Shown: positions 1-11,267 of the stretch, one piece after another
Layout of the letters: each line of letters begins with the position of its first letter
Position numbering within the stretch: the stretch's first letter is position 1
Program-made: the position numbers and the translations under genes
Assembly: GCF_019175385.1 (NCBI RefSeq)
Contig: NC_083344.1
Coordinates: 26,786,231 to 26,850,230, forward strand
DNA from: Lycium barbarum
Lineage: Eukaryota > Streptophyta > Magnoliopsida > Solanales > Solanaceae
Direction of reading: 5' to 3'
Length of the DNA: 64,000 nucleotides
Notes under the pieces: generated by a model
Database searches by the model: none
Seen by the model: only the letters and a program-made list of their open reading frames with translations
Told to the model about the DNA's origin: nothing

Positions 1-29
1 TGCCGCTTAGCAGGAGTCGGCCCGTGACA
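1..29 (+). mobile_element. LTR 3'-terminal fragment
   Basis: These are the last 29 bases of a plus-sense LTR, ending GGCCCGTGACA. The rest lies left of the window. No primer-binding site follows; an inverted LTR piece abuts directly, as at 16474, 41371 and 63748. Confidence 0.85.
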
Positions 30-136
30 GGCTGACACTCATCTGCGCACATCTCCTGCACGACTGACACTCGCTTGGCCCTCCTGGGCGCGCAGGGATT
101 ATGGGTGCCAAGGCACAATGAAGGCAGCCCGTAACA
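30..136 (-). mobile_element. 107-bp inverted LTR 5'-end fragment (joint copy 1)
   Basis: On the minus strand this is the first 107 bp of an LTR, from TGTTACGGG to AGTGTCAGCC. It is wedged between the end of a plus-sense LTR and the middle of a minus-sense LTR. The same 107-bp piece in the same setting recurs three more times in the window. Confidence 0.85.
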
Positions 137-496
137 ATTCAATCAGCACGGAGGTCTTGAACATCCATAAAGATAGCCCGCGGGGCATAATCAGTTCCTA
201 CGTCAAGCCTCCAGCACATGTTGTGCACCCAACGCGGCCGCAGGCACGACGCCGTCCATAGAGTCCCCTAACTCGTATGGATACCTAGGACACTCCTATG
301 AGGTGCCTAGGCGGTCCCTTGAGGTCCAACTTGGTAAGCACATTCCATAACATCCTAGGAAGTGTTCTCTCACCCTAAATCCCAAGATTCCATCCATAGC
401 TCGGAAACGCACGGGACTGACACTCAGGCTCGCGCGTGGCCTCGCTCGCCGACGACCCATGGGTTCATCCCAGATCCTTGCTAAACTTCCTTGGCG
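137..496 (-). mobile_element. Inverted LTR fragment lacking the TATA segment
   Basis: This is minus-sense LTR sequence starting at the ATTCAATC site. Near position 330 it jumps from TTGAGGTCC to AACTTGGTAAGC, which removes about 350 bp including the TATA box. It ends at about 496, where about 17 bp resembling the other LTR end (GGCAGCGACAC) lead straight into the interior, so the minisatellite end of the LTR is missing. Confidence 0.8.
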
Positions 497-1806
497 GCAG
501 CGACACAAAAATTTTACCGTTTACTTCAGAAGACAATCGTCCTTCAATTTTCACATGGCCCAACGCCTCTTCACAGGCGAACACTCCCCCACTAAAAGTG
601 GAAGACACTTTTCGTTGTTGTCGATGTAGGCATCCCTCGATGTGGCAACCTTTGCCAACCATTTCCTCATGGTCCTTTGTCCGTTTTCCTCCGCAAGATC
701 CCGCTATACCAACTGTATAAACAAATCGAAGTTAACTTGCCCACACACTGGCACTAGCGACATTTCAAACCCAATCTTGTCCCCTTTGACGTCTCACACG
801 GCCCCTGCATGACCCACGCTCCACAGTGGTGTCTTTGGCACTTACATATTTTGCACCCTCTTGGCACTCGTCAAGCTCTCCACAACATGGTTGCTCAACC
901 TGGCAAACATGGCCTTTTTCCTGACTACCCGACTCATCGACATGTCCCTCTCCTCAACGGGAGCCTAGACTGTTTGAAAGAAAAATTATATTTCCTATTT
1001 CCCCTCTTCAAAATGGCCAGCAACTCTTTCTTGTTGCATCACACGACCAGACATTTTGAACCGACAAGTTTCTGATGCAAGTGAACCCTCTGGAACGCTC
1101 GCTACCTTCACTTGACATTCTGGCCAAATCTATGCCTTGCTCAGCAAAGCTGCTAGCCCACTGCTAACAGAGTTTCTAACTAACTAATGGATCATCACAA
1201 TCAAGAACATTTGAGCTTCAGCTATCCGTTTGTCCAATCTTGTAATAAGATCCCAACAGTATAGCACGCTGGTGCACTAAGACGACCATCCTCTGATGGC
1301 GCAAAAGCCAACCAAACATGCCTCAATGGAATCCCTCTGAAAACAGCATCCACTGCACAGAAGACATCCCCTGAAGATACTTCAATCAAACTAGGATGCC
1401 CCAAAATCAACGCCCAAAACACAGACGATGGCGGAAACAACAGCTGTGAAATGGCCTGATCCTGAAAGTCGTAGTTCATGGCTGACAAAGCTAATTTTAG
1501 CCATAATACGCGCAACCAATCCCTTGTAACCAGTAGTATAGGGTTCACCCATTCGACTGGCACGAAGAATATCATTCCTGCTTTGATGTGATCTCTGCAC
1601 TGACATTCAACTAATGCTCTAAAAAAAAATTTAGCTCATGGGAGCTGTGAACATAATCGTGGCTTCACTCGTCTTTCTGACCCTGGCCAAATCAACCTTC
1701 GCCAATGGATTCATTTCAAACCGCACTGCAATACACTATTGCCAATATCAATCACACGTGATATCAACTCAGCATCACAATGCTCACCCTTCGCTCTGAT
1801 ACCAAC
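497..1806 (-). mobile_element. Inverted interior, deleted copy
   Basis: This is a minus-sense interior without its polypurine end. Compared with the 4502-7277 copy, about 1.1 kb is missing at about 880, where CTCGTCAAG runs directly into CTCTCCACAACATGG. It ends in a good primer-binding site beside the LTR that starts at 1807. No coding region survives. Confidence 0.8.
1793..1804 (-). promoter_or_regulatory. Primer-binding site (tRNA-iMet)
   Basis: The minus strand reads TGGTATCAGAGC two bases inside the LTR end. This is the usual initiator-Met tRNA site of plant LTR retrotransposons and fixes this element's orientation as minus. Confidence 0.9.
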
Positions 1807-3042
1807 TGTCATGGGCCGACTCCTGCTAAGCGGCAGCGGCACAAAAATAGCCCGTGCGGCGCTCGTAGTCCCACCTGACTACCAGCCAGCCTTTCTTTAT
1901 CCCAGGTTTTCTTGGCACGACCCCATGCCTATGGTGAAGCTTGCCTCAGAGGCATAGCTTTTCTTGTGCCGCCCGTTTAATGTCAAGGCTTCAGCCTTGT
2001 CTTGCTATCATACCCTTGTGGCACATTTCATATGATGGGACTCGTCTATGCGCACCCCTTGGGTTGGCTACGGACATGCACGTCCCTCGCCTGGCACTGA
2101 GCGTCGCTCCTGCGCGCACAGTCCTATCCTCAAGCTTGACACTTGCCTTGTGTCGTGCCCGAGTAGGGCAACTTCCAATCCTTGGCCTTTGTCAGGTGCG
2201 GTCCTCTTTCATGTGCCTATGGTTGTCCCATGGCATTGGCGAATATAGCCCTCGCAACTTACTTCCATCCCTCGTGGTGCAGCGTCACCCCATGACTGCA
2301 CGTCTAGGCCAACGGACCCTTGCTTGCAAGGCTGAACCCAAGCCAAGCTCACAAGTCAATACACGAGGCTTTTGAGTGGTGCCTCGAGTATTCAATCGGC
2401 ACGGAGGTCTTTAACATCCATAAAGATAGCCCGTGGGGCATAATCAGTTCCACGTCAAGCCTCCGGCACATGTTGTGCGCCCAACGCGGCCCGCAAGCAC
2501 GACGCCGTCCATAGAGTCCCCTAACTGATATGGATACCTAGGACACTCCTATGAGGTGCCTAGGCAGTCCCTTGAGGTCCAACTTGGTAAGCACATTCCA
2601 TAACATCCTAGGAAGTGTCCTCTCACCCTAAATCCCAAGATTCCATCCATAGCTCGGAAATGCACGGGACTGACACTCAGGCTTGCGCGTGGCCTCGCCC
2701 GCCGACGGCCCATGGGTTCATCCCAGATCCTTGCTAAACTTCCTTGGCACTCTTATAATATACCATAGATCATCTCGAGATACTTATTGACTCTCGTCCG
2801 TCGGAGCCCCTCTTCAATGCACGTCGCCCGCGCACGGCATACACTGCTGGCGCGGCTGACCCTGCCTGCGCGCACGGCTGACACTGCCTGCGCGGTCGAC
2901 CCTGCCTGCGCGCATGGCCGACACTGCCTGCGCGCGGCTGACACTCATCTGCGCACATCTCCTGCACGACTGACACTCGCTTGGCCCTCCTGGGCGCGCA
3001 GGGGTTATGGGTGCCAAGGCACAACGAAGGCAGCCCGTAACA
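1807..3042 (-). mobile_element. Inverted LTR, TATA-less 1.24-kb variant
   Basis: The ends are TGTCATGGG at left and CCCGTAACA at right. The same internal deletion as at 330 (TTGAGGTCC to AACTTGGT, near 2578) removes the TATA segment, so this LTR is unlikely to start transcription by itself. The minisatellite and both termini are kept. Confidence 0.88.
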
Positions 3043-3268
3043 TTCTCCCCCACTGAAGCTCGTCATCGTCCTCGATGACATAGACACGTCCACGCCAACC
3101 CGGAGTTTGCCCCCTCGTGGTCTCACATCTCCTTCCCTAGTCCTTTGGGTCTAAAACCCATCTCATCTCCTCTTAAAAATGGAGTCGTGCCCCATGCACT
3201 TCTCCTCCCTAGTTTCTCCCAAGCGTGCCTCTGCACCCTGCTTGGAAAGTGCCTCCGCACTTGCACCC
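3043..3268 (-). mobile_element. Inverted interior remnant (polypurine side only)
   Basis: Only the 226 bp next to the LTR remain, starting TTCTCCCCCACT (the polypurine tract on the minus strand). At about 3268 it joins the middle of another minus-sense LTR at CAGAGGCTTAGC. Nearly the whole interior and the first part of the next LTR have been lost. Confidence 0.8.
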
Positions 3269-4501
3269 TCCAGAGGCTTAGCTTTCCTTGTGCCGCCCGT
3301 TTGGTGTCAAGGCTTCAGCCTTGTCTAGCTATCATACCCTTGTGGCGCATTTCATATGCGGGGTCTCGTCTATGCGCACCCCTTGGGTTGGCTACGGACA
3401 TGCATGTCCCTCGCCTGGCACTGAGCGTCGCTCCTGCGCGCACAGTTCTATCCTCAAGCTTGACACTTGCCTTGTGTCGTGCCTGAGTAGGGCAACTTCC
3501 AATCCTTGGCCTTTGTCAGGTGCGGTCCTCTTTCATGTGCCTATGGTTGTCCCATGGCATTGGCAAACATAGCCCTCGCAACTTACTTCCATCTCTCGTG
3601 GTGCAGCGTCACCCCACGACTGCACGTCTAGGCCAACGGACCCTTGCTTACAAGGCTGAACCCAAGCCAAGCTCACAAGTCAATACACGAGGCTCTTGAG
3701 TGGTGCCTCGAGTACCCAATCGGCACGGAGGTCTTTAACATCCATAAAGTTAGCTGTGACACCTCTGCCCCCCTTATATATGCTTTACAAAGAAAAACCC
3801 AAGTTCTAGCACTGGACATCATTTTGCCAGAGAATCACAATGGGCCTTTCTCACTCTTCCGAACTCCAAATGAGGCGCCGTCTATTCCTAACTCTTTCTC
3901 TTGACTTCCTTCACTCCTCCATGAAGTTTCGTCTCATCACCATACTCGTGGAACGAGATATAGCCTTCGGGAGCTTTCTCACTGACACTGCTCCTTGGCT
4001 AAGTCAAGCCCTTAGGTGAACGATCTTCAAATTACGCCAAACTTGGTAAGCACATTCCATAACATCCTAGGAAGGGTCCTCGCACCCGAAATCCCAAGAT
4101 TCCATCCATAGCTCGGAAACGCACGGAACTGACACTCAGGCTCGCGCGTGGCCTCGTCCGCCGACAGCCCATGGGCTCATCCCAGATCCTTGCTAAACAT
4201 CCTTGGCACTCTTATAATATGCCATAGAGCATCTCTAGATGCTTATTGACTCTCGCCCGTCGGAGCCCCTTTTCCATGCACGTCGCCCGCGCACGGCTGA
4301 CACTGCCTGCGCGGCCGACCCTGCCTGCGCGCACGGCTGACACTGCCTGCGCGGCCGACCCTGCCTGCGCGCACGGCCGACACTGCCTGCGCGCGGCTGA
4401 CACTCATCTACGCCCGTCTCCTGCACGACTGACACTCGCTTGGCCCTCCTGGGCGCGCAGGGGTTATGGGCGCCAAGGCACAACGAAGGCAGCCCGTAAC
4501 A
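3269..4501 (-). mobile_element. Inverted LTR, truncated, TATA kept
   Basis: The LTR begins internally at CAGAGGCTTAGC and ends CCCGTAACA. Near 3752 a deletion joins AAAGTTAG to CTGTGACACC, removing about 230 bp just downstream of the promoter in element sense. The TATA box remains (CCTTATATA, 3772-3780). The LTR is the left edge of the first complete palindromic unit. Confidence 0.83.
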
Positions 4502-7277
4502 TTCTCGCCCACTCAAGCTCGTCATCGTCCTCGATGACATAGACACGTCCACGCCAACCCGGAGTTTGCCCCCTCGGGGTCTCACATCTCCTTCCCTAGT
4601 CCTTTGGGTCTAAAACCCATCTCATCTCCTCTTAAAAATGGAGTCGTGCCCCATGCACTTCTCTTCCCTAGTTTCTCCCAAGCGTGCCTCTGCACCTCGC
4701 TTGGAAAGTGCCTCCGCACTTGCACCCTCTGGTAGCTAACTTTGTGGTGACCGCCTGTCATCCACACCATGTTCCTCACGGCCTTCATCAGATTAGGAAC
4801 TTTTGTCTCCCATCCTGGTAATTCCTACATAGCACCCATTGGTGCGACTTCCACAGTCCAACTGCAACCTTTGCAGCCCCTTCTTACCGTTTACTTCGGA
4901 AGACAATCATCCTTCAATTTTCACATGGCCCAACGCCTCTTCATAGGCGAATACTCCCCCACTAAAAGTGGAAGACACTTTTCCTTGTTTGTCAAGGTAG
5001 GCATCCCTCGATGTGGCAACCTTTGCCAACCATTTCCTCATGGTCCTTTGTCCGTTTTCCTCCGCAAGATCCCGCTATACCAGCTGTATAAACAAATCGA
5101 GGCTCGACCCCATAAATCGAAGTTAACTCTCCCACACACTGGCACTAGCGGCATTTCAAACCCAATCTTGTCCCCTTTGACGTCTCACACGACCCCTGCA
5201 TGACCCACGCTCCACAGTGGTGTCTTTGGCACTTACATATTTTGCACCCTCTTGGCACTCGTCAAGTTCTTGGGACGTACTCGTGGTGCGTACTTCATTT
5301 CCTCAAAGTGGTAGCTTCGCCCATTCTGAACAACATCTTGGTTCTTAGATTATCACTCCCTCGACAGATTCCCTATGATCCCGGTGTGCCTCAGCACTTG
5401 GTTTCATCTCTGTGGCTCCCCGGTCGTTTGGTTTACCCCAGTACTCTCTGCTCTGGGAAGACTACATTCTCAAACTTGGAAACCCATCCAATTCGAAGCT
5501 TAGCTAACCCCACTTTACCTCAGCCTCCTCACATTCGTGATTCAGCCCATTGCCTCCTCGGCTAACTCTTGTATCTCCCCACTCTGGTGGTTCGACACAT
5601 TTCCACACATCTGCCTCTCCACGCTAAGTGGTTTGGCTCGCCTTCAGCATCGCCGCCCTGCCCTGGCAGTTTGGCCCCATTTCATCTTTGCCTCCCTACA
5701 AAGTGGTCCATCATCCTTCAAGGATCTCCCCGCTTCACGCGGTTCGACTCCGTCCTCTTCCTGCTCCACGCAATTCCACATTCTAACCAACAATGCCTCT
5801 CCGTCTAGCGGGTCAGCTTGGTTTTTGTCTATGCGTCCCTACCTCTGTAGTGGCGCCCTTCTGAATTTGCCTCCCCATTAAAATTGTTTGGCCTTCTATT
5901 TCACTAACATGGTGGCTGCCTCCACCTCATTGTGACATTCAATCATCCCGCAAGGAATCCTGCTCTCAGGCCATTCCTTACGTTGTCGCGGCTCACTGGC
6001 ACGCCTTGCTCTAACTCTGTAGAGCTCCAACTTTGTGGTGCTAGCTCGTCTCCCGTCGAACGTAGCACCCAATCCTGCAAGCGAAGCTTGCTCCATGTTG
6101 TAGGCACCAAGCCCACTTGTCCGACATGGTTTTTGAGGGTCTCACCTTCCATTCATTGCAACCTTTAAGATGGCTAGGCGTCCGTCATCTTCCCCATAAC
6201 GTCCAACCCTCGAAGGACGCTTTCCAATGCCCTCAGGCAATACTCAAGTCTATCCATCCTGGAAAGACACTCAACTGATGCGTCCGTCGCATCCACTGTA
6301 GGATCTCCACGATCAAATCCCAAAGTTTATAGTCCATGGCTCGTAGCTCTCCACAACATGGTTGCTCAACCTGGCAAACATGGCCTTTTTCCTGACCACC
6401 CGACTCATCGACATGTCCCTCTCCTCAACGGGAGCCTAGACTGTTTGAAAGAAAAATTATATTTCCTATTTCCCCTCTTCAAAATGGCCAACAACTCTTA
6501 CTTGTTGCATCACACGACCAGACATTTTGAACCGACAAGTTTCTGATGCAAGTGAACCCTCTGGAACGCTCGCTACCTTCACTTGACATTCTGGCCAAGT
6601 CTATGCCTTGCTCAGCAAAGCTGCTAGCCCACTGCTAACAGAGTTTCTAACTAACTGATGGATCATCACAATCAAGAACATTTGAGCTTTAGCTATCCGT
6701 TTGTCCAATCTTGTAATAAGATCCCAACAGTATAGCACGCTGGTGCACTAAGACGACCATCCTCTGATGGCGCAAAAGCCAACCAAACATGCCTCAATGG
6801 AATCCCTCTGAAAACAGCATCCACTGCACGGAAGACATCCCCTGAAGATACTTCAATCAAACTAGGATGCCCCAAAATCAACTCCCAAAACACAGACGAT
6901 GGCGGAAACAACGGCTGTGAAATGGCCTGATCCTGAAAGTCGTAGTTCATGGCTGACAAAGCAAATTTTAGCCATAATACGCGCAACCAATCCCTTGTAA
7001 CCAGTAGTATAGGGTTCACCCATTCGACTGGCACGAAGAATATCATTCCTGCTTTGATGTGATCTCTGCACTGACATTCAACTAATGCTCTTAAAAACAA
7101 TTTAGCTCATGGGAGCTCTGAACATAATCGTGGCTTCACTCGTCTTTCTGACCCTGGCCAGATCAACCTTCGCCAATGGATTCATTTCAAACCGCACTGC
7201 AATACACTATTGCCAATATCAATCACACGTGATATCAACTCAGCATCACAATGCTCACCCTTCGCTCTGATACCAAC
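4502..7277 (-). mobile_element. Inverted interior, near full length (2776 bp)
   Basis: The interior runs from a slightly altered polypurine tract (TTCTCGCCCACT) to the primer-binding site at 7264-7275. It lacks the A/G homopolymer tract found in other copies. All reading frames are broken; the 144-codon and 121-codon open stretches on the plus strand at 4769 and 5200 are antisense to the element and look non-coding. The element-sense strand keeps only short open stretches. Confidence 0.87.
7264..7275 (-). promoter_or_regulatory. Primer-binding site
   Basis: The minus strand reads TGGTATCAGAGC, next to the LTR end at 7278. Confidence 0.9.
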
Positions 7278-8514
7278 TGTCATGGGCCGACTCCTCCTAA
7301 GCGGCAGCGGCACAAAAATAGCCCGTACGGCGCTCGTAGTCCCACCTGACTACAAGCCAGCCTTTCCTTATCCCAGGTTTTCTTGGCACGACCCCATGCC
7401 TATGGTGAAGCTTTCCTCAGAGGCTTAGCTTTCCTTGTGCCGCCCGTTTGATGTCAAGGCTTCACCCTTGTCTTGCTATCATACTCTTGTGGCACATTTC
7501 ATATGCTGGGTCTCGTCTATGCGCACCCCTTGGGTTGGCTACGGACATGCACGTCCCTCGCCTGGCACTGAGCGTCGCTCCTGCGTGCACAGTCCTATCC
7601 TCAAGCTTGACACTTGCCTTGTGTCGTGCCCGAGTAGGGCAACTTCCAATCCTTGGCCTTTGTCAGGTGCGGTCCTCTTTCATGTGCCTATGGTTGTCCC
7701 ATGGCATTGGCGAATATAGCCCATCGCAACTTACTTCCATCCCTCGTGGTGCAGCGTCACCCCATGACTGCACGTCTAGGCCAACGGACCCTTGCTTGCA
7801 AGGCTGAACCCAAGCCAAGCTCACAAGTCAATACACGAGGCTCTTGAGTGGTGCCTCGAGTATTCAATCGGCACGGAGGTCTTTAACATCCATAAAGATA
7901 GCCCGCAGGGCATAATCAGTTCCACGTCAAGCCTCCGGCACATGTTGTGCGCCCAACGCGGCCCGCAAGCACGACGCCGTCCATAGAGTCCCCTAACTCA
8001 TATGGATACCTAGGACACTCCTATGAGGTGCCTAGGCAGTCCCTTGAGGTCCAACTTGGTAAGCACATTCCATAACATCCTAGGAAGTGTCCTCTCACCC
8101 TAAATCCCAAGATTCCATCCATAGCTCGGAAACGCACGGGACTGACACTCAGGCTCGCGCGTGGCCTCGCCCGCCGACGGCCCATGGGTTCATCCCAGAT
8201 CCTTGCTAAACTTCCTTGGCACTCTTATAATATACCATAGAGCATCTCTAGATGCTTATTGACTCTCGTCCGTCGGAGCCCCTCTTCAATGCACGTCGCC
8301 CGCGCACGGCATACACTGCCGGCGCGGCCGACCCTGCCTGCGCGCACGGCTGACACTGCCTGCGCGGTCGACCCTGCCTGCGCGCATGGCCGACACTGCC
8401 TGCGCGCGGCTGACACTCATCTGCGCACATCTCCTGCACGACTGACACTCGCTTGGCCCTCCTGGGCGCGCAGGGGTTATGGGTGCCAAGGCACAACGAA
8501 GGCAGCCCGTAACA
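7278..8514 (-). mobile_element. Inverted LTR, TATA-less variant (1237 bp)
   Basis: The termini are intact (TGTCATGGG, CCGTAACA). The roughly 350-bp TATA-region deletion is at about 8050. This LTR precedes the turn of palindromic unit 1 and corresponds to the LTR at 20344-21547 in unit 2. Confidence 0.88.
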
Positions 8515-10120
8515 TTCTCCCCCACTGAAGCTCGTCATCGTCCTCGATGACATAGACACGTCCACGCCAACCCGGAGTTTGCCCCCTCGTGGTCTCACAT
8601 CTCCTTCCCTAGTCCTTTGGGTCTAAAACCCATCTCATCTCCTCTTAAAAATGGAGTCGTGCCCCATGCACTTCTCCTCCCTAGTTTCTCCCAAGCGTGC
8701 CTCTGCACCCTGCTTGGAAAGTGCCTCCGCACTTGCACCCTCTGGTGGATAACTTTGTGGTGACCGCCTGTCATCCACACCATGTTCCTCACGGCCTTTA
8801 TCAGATCAGGAACCTTTGTCTCCCATCTTGGTAATTTCACCATAGCACCCATTGGTGCGACTTCCATAGTCTCACCGCGACCTTTGCAGGTCCTTCTTAC
8901 CGTTTACTTCGGAAGACAATCGTCCTTCAATTTTCACATGGCCCAACGCCTCTTCATAGGCGAATACTCCCCCACTAAAAGTGGAAGACACTTTTCCTTA
9001 TTTTTCAAGATAGGCATCCCTCGATGTGGCAACCTTTGCCAACCATTTCCTCATGGTCCTTTGTCCGTTTTCCTCCGCAAGATCCCGCTTATACCATCTG
9101 TATAAACAAATCAAGGCTCGACCCCATAAATTGAAGTTAACTTGCCCACACACTGACACTACCGGCTTTTCAAATCCAATCTTGTCCCCTTTGACGTCTA
9201 ACACGGCCCCTGCATGACCCACGCTCCACAGTGGTGTCTTTGGCACTTACATACTTTGCACCCTCTCGGCACTCGTCAAGTTCTTGGGACGTACTCGTGG
9301 TGAGTACTTCATTTCCTCAAAGTGGTAGCTTCACCCATTCTGAACAACATCTTGGTTCTTAGATTGTCACTCCCTCGACAGATCCCTTACGCTCTCGGTG
9401 TACCCCAGTACTTGGTTCCATATTTATGGTTCCCCGATTGCTTGGTGTACCCTAGTACTCTCTGCTCTGGAAACACTACATTCTCGCACTTGGAAACCCA
9501 ATCCAATCCGAAGCTTAGCTAACCCCACTTTACCTTGGCCTCCTCACATCCGTGATTCAGCCCATTGCCTCCTCGACTAACTCTTGTATCTCCCCACTCT
9601 GGTGGTTCGACACATTTCTACACATCTGCCTCCCCACGCTAAGTGGTTCGGCTCGCCTTCAGCATCACCGCCCTGCCCTCGCAGTTTGGCCTAATTCTAG
9701 CTTCGACTCCGTCCTCTTCCTGCTCCACGCAATTCCACATTCTAACCAACAATGCCTCTCCGTCTAGCGGTTCAGCTTGGTTTTTGTCCATGCGTCCCTA
9801 CCTCTGTAGTGGCTCCCTTCTGATTTTGCCTCCCCTTTAAAATGGTTTGGCCTTCCATTTCACAAACACGGTGGCTGCCTCCACCTCGTTGTGACATTCA
9901 ATCATCCCGCAAGGAATCCTGCTCTGAGGCCATTCCTTACGTTGTCGCGGCTCACTGGCACGCCTCACTGAATACTGCAAGCCAAGCTTGCTCCATGTTG
10001 TAGGCACCAAGCCCACTTATCCGACATGGTTTTTGAGGGTCTCACCTTCCATTCATTGCAACCCTTAAGATGGCTAGGCATCCGTCAACTTCCCCATAAA
10101 GTCCAACCCTCGAAGGACGC
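8515..10120 (-). mobile_element. Inverted partial interior up to the turn
   Basis: This runs from the polypurine side to the breakpoint, where CGAAGGACGC switches into plus-sense interior. Two deletions are shared with 21548-23153: one near 9690 at TTCTAGCTTCGACTCC and one near 9970 at CACTGAATACTGCAAGCC. On the minus strand, 8998-9246 stays open for 82 codons from a GTG. It contains HAGAVLDVKGDKIGFE, weakly like the end of a retroviral-type aspartic protease domain; where plus-sense copies have TGA, this copy has TTA. Confidence 0.83.
10112..10119. other. Palindrome turn of unit 1
   Basis: GAAGGACG occurs in both orientations of the interior at unrelated places, and the orientation switch falls on it. 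Left of it the sequence follows the minus-sense interior, right of it the plus-sense interior. Confidence 0.8.
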
Positions 10121-10538
10121 TTGTCTTCTGAAGTAAACGGTAAAAAAAAAAGGGGGGGGGGGGGGGCTGCAAATGATGTTAGACTGTGGAAGTCGCACCA
10201 ATGGGTGCTATGTAGGAATTACCAAGATGGGAGACAAAGGTTCCTGATCTGATGAAGGCCGTGAGGAACATGGTGTGGATGACAGGCGGTCACCACAAAG
10301 TTAGCCACCAGAGGGTGCAAGTGCGGAGGCACTTTCCAAGCGAGGTGCAAAGGCACGCTTGGGAGAAACTAGGGAGGAGAAGTGCATGGGGCACGACTCC
10401 ATATTTAAGAGGAGATGAGATGGGTTTTAGACCCAAAGGACTAGGGAAGGAGATGTGAGACCCCGAGGGGGCAAACTCTGGGTTGGCGTGGACGTGTCTA
10501 TGTCATCGAGGACGATGACGAGCTTGAATGGGGGAGAA
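10121..10538 (+). mobile_element. Plus-sense 3' interior fragment with polypurine tract
   Basis: This starts at TTGTCTTCTGAAG just after the turn and runs to AATGGGGGAGAA before the LTR. It holds a long A/G tract. Its first part is the reverse complement of roughly 8515-8930, so these form the inner arms of the palindrome. Confidence 0.85.
10142..10165 (+). repeat. A10-G14 homopurine tract
   Basis: This is a run of 10 A then 14 G, about 370 bp before the polypurine tract. G length varies from 7 to 21 among copies. Confidence 0.9.
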
Positions 10539-10636
10539 TGTTACAGGCTGCCTTCGTTGTGCCTTGGCGCCCATAACCCCTACGTGCCCAGGAGGGCCTA
10601 GCGAGTGTCAGTCGTATAGGAGATGGGCGCAGATGT

Positions 10637-10758
10637 GTGTCAGCCGCGCGCAGGCAGTGTCGGCCGTGCGCGCAGGCAGGATCGGCCGCGCAGGGAGTGT
10701 CAGCCGTGCGCGCAGGCAGGGTCGGCCGCGCAGGCAGTGTCAGCCGTGCGCGGGCGAT
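10637..10758 (+). repeat. U3 GC-rich minisatellite
   Basis: A 22-bp unit (CAGGCAGTGTCGGCCGTGCG plus CG) alternates with an 18-bp unit (CAGGCAGGGTCGGCCGCG), about three rounds in all. It is very CpG-rich. It is the source of the Ala/Arg/Cys-rich open frames seen on both strands in every LTR. Confidence 0.85.
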
Positions 10759-11258
10759 GTGCATTGAAAAGGGGCTCCGATGGGCGAGAGTCAATAAGCA
10801 TCTAGAGATGCTCTATGGCATATTATAAGAGTGCCAAGGAAGTTTAGCAAGGATCTGGGATGAGCCCATGGGCCGTCGGCGGACGAGGCCACGCGCGAGC
10901 CTGAGTGTCAGTCCCGTGCGTTTCCGAGCTATGGATGGAATCTTGGGATTTAGGGTGGGGGGACCCTTACTAGGATGTTATGGAATGTGCTTACCAAGTT
11001 TGGCGTCATTTGAAGACCGTTCACCTAAGGGCTTGACTTAGCCAAGGAGCAGTGTCAGTGATTAAGCTCCCGAAGGCTATATCTCGTTCCACGAGTATGG
11101 GGATGAGACGAAACTTCCTGGAGGAGTGAGGAAGTCAAGAGAAAGAGTTAGGAATAGACGGCGCCTCATTTGGAGTTCGGAAGAGTGAGAAAGGCCCATT
11201 GTGATTCTCTGGCAAAATGATGTCCAGTGCTAGAACTTGGGTTTTTCTTTTTAAAGCA

Positions 11259-11267
11259 TATATAAGG
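11259..11267 (+). promoter_or_regulatory. LTR TATA box
   Basis: TATATAAGG follows a T/A-rich stretch and precedes GGGGCAGAGGTGTCACA. Transcription would be expected to start about 25-35 bp downstream; this is inferred from position only. Confidence 0.75.

Noticed and set aside
4769..5203. 144-codon open frame on the plus strand (also at 30764, 42399 and, on the other strand, 39518)
   Set aside because: It is antisense to the element as fixed by primer site and polypurine tract, its length changes with the A/G tract, and it resembles no family. Treated as a chance open frame multiplied by copy number.
10637..10758. CRISPR-like array of short repeats
   Set aside because: The units are contiguous, with no unique spacers, and the context is a plant LTR.
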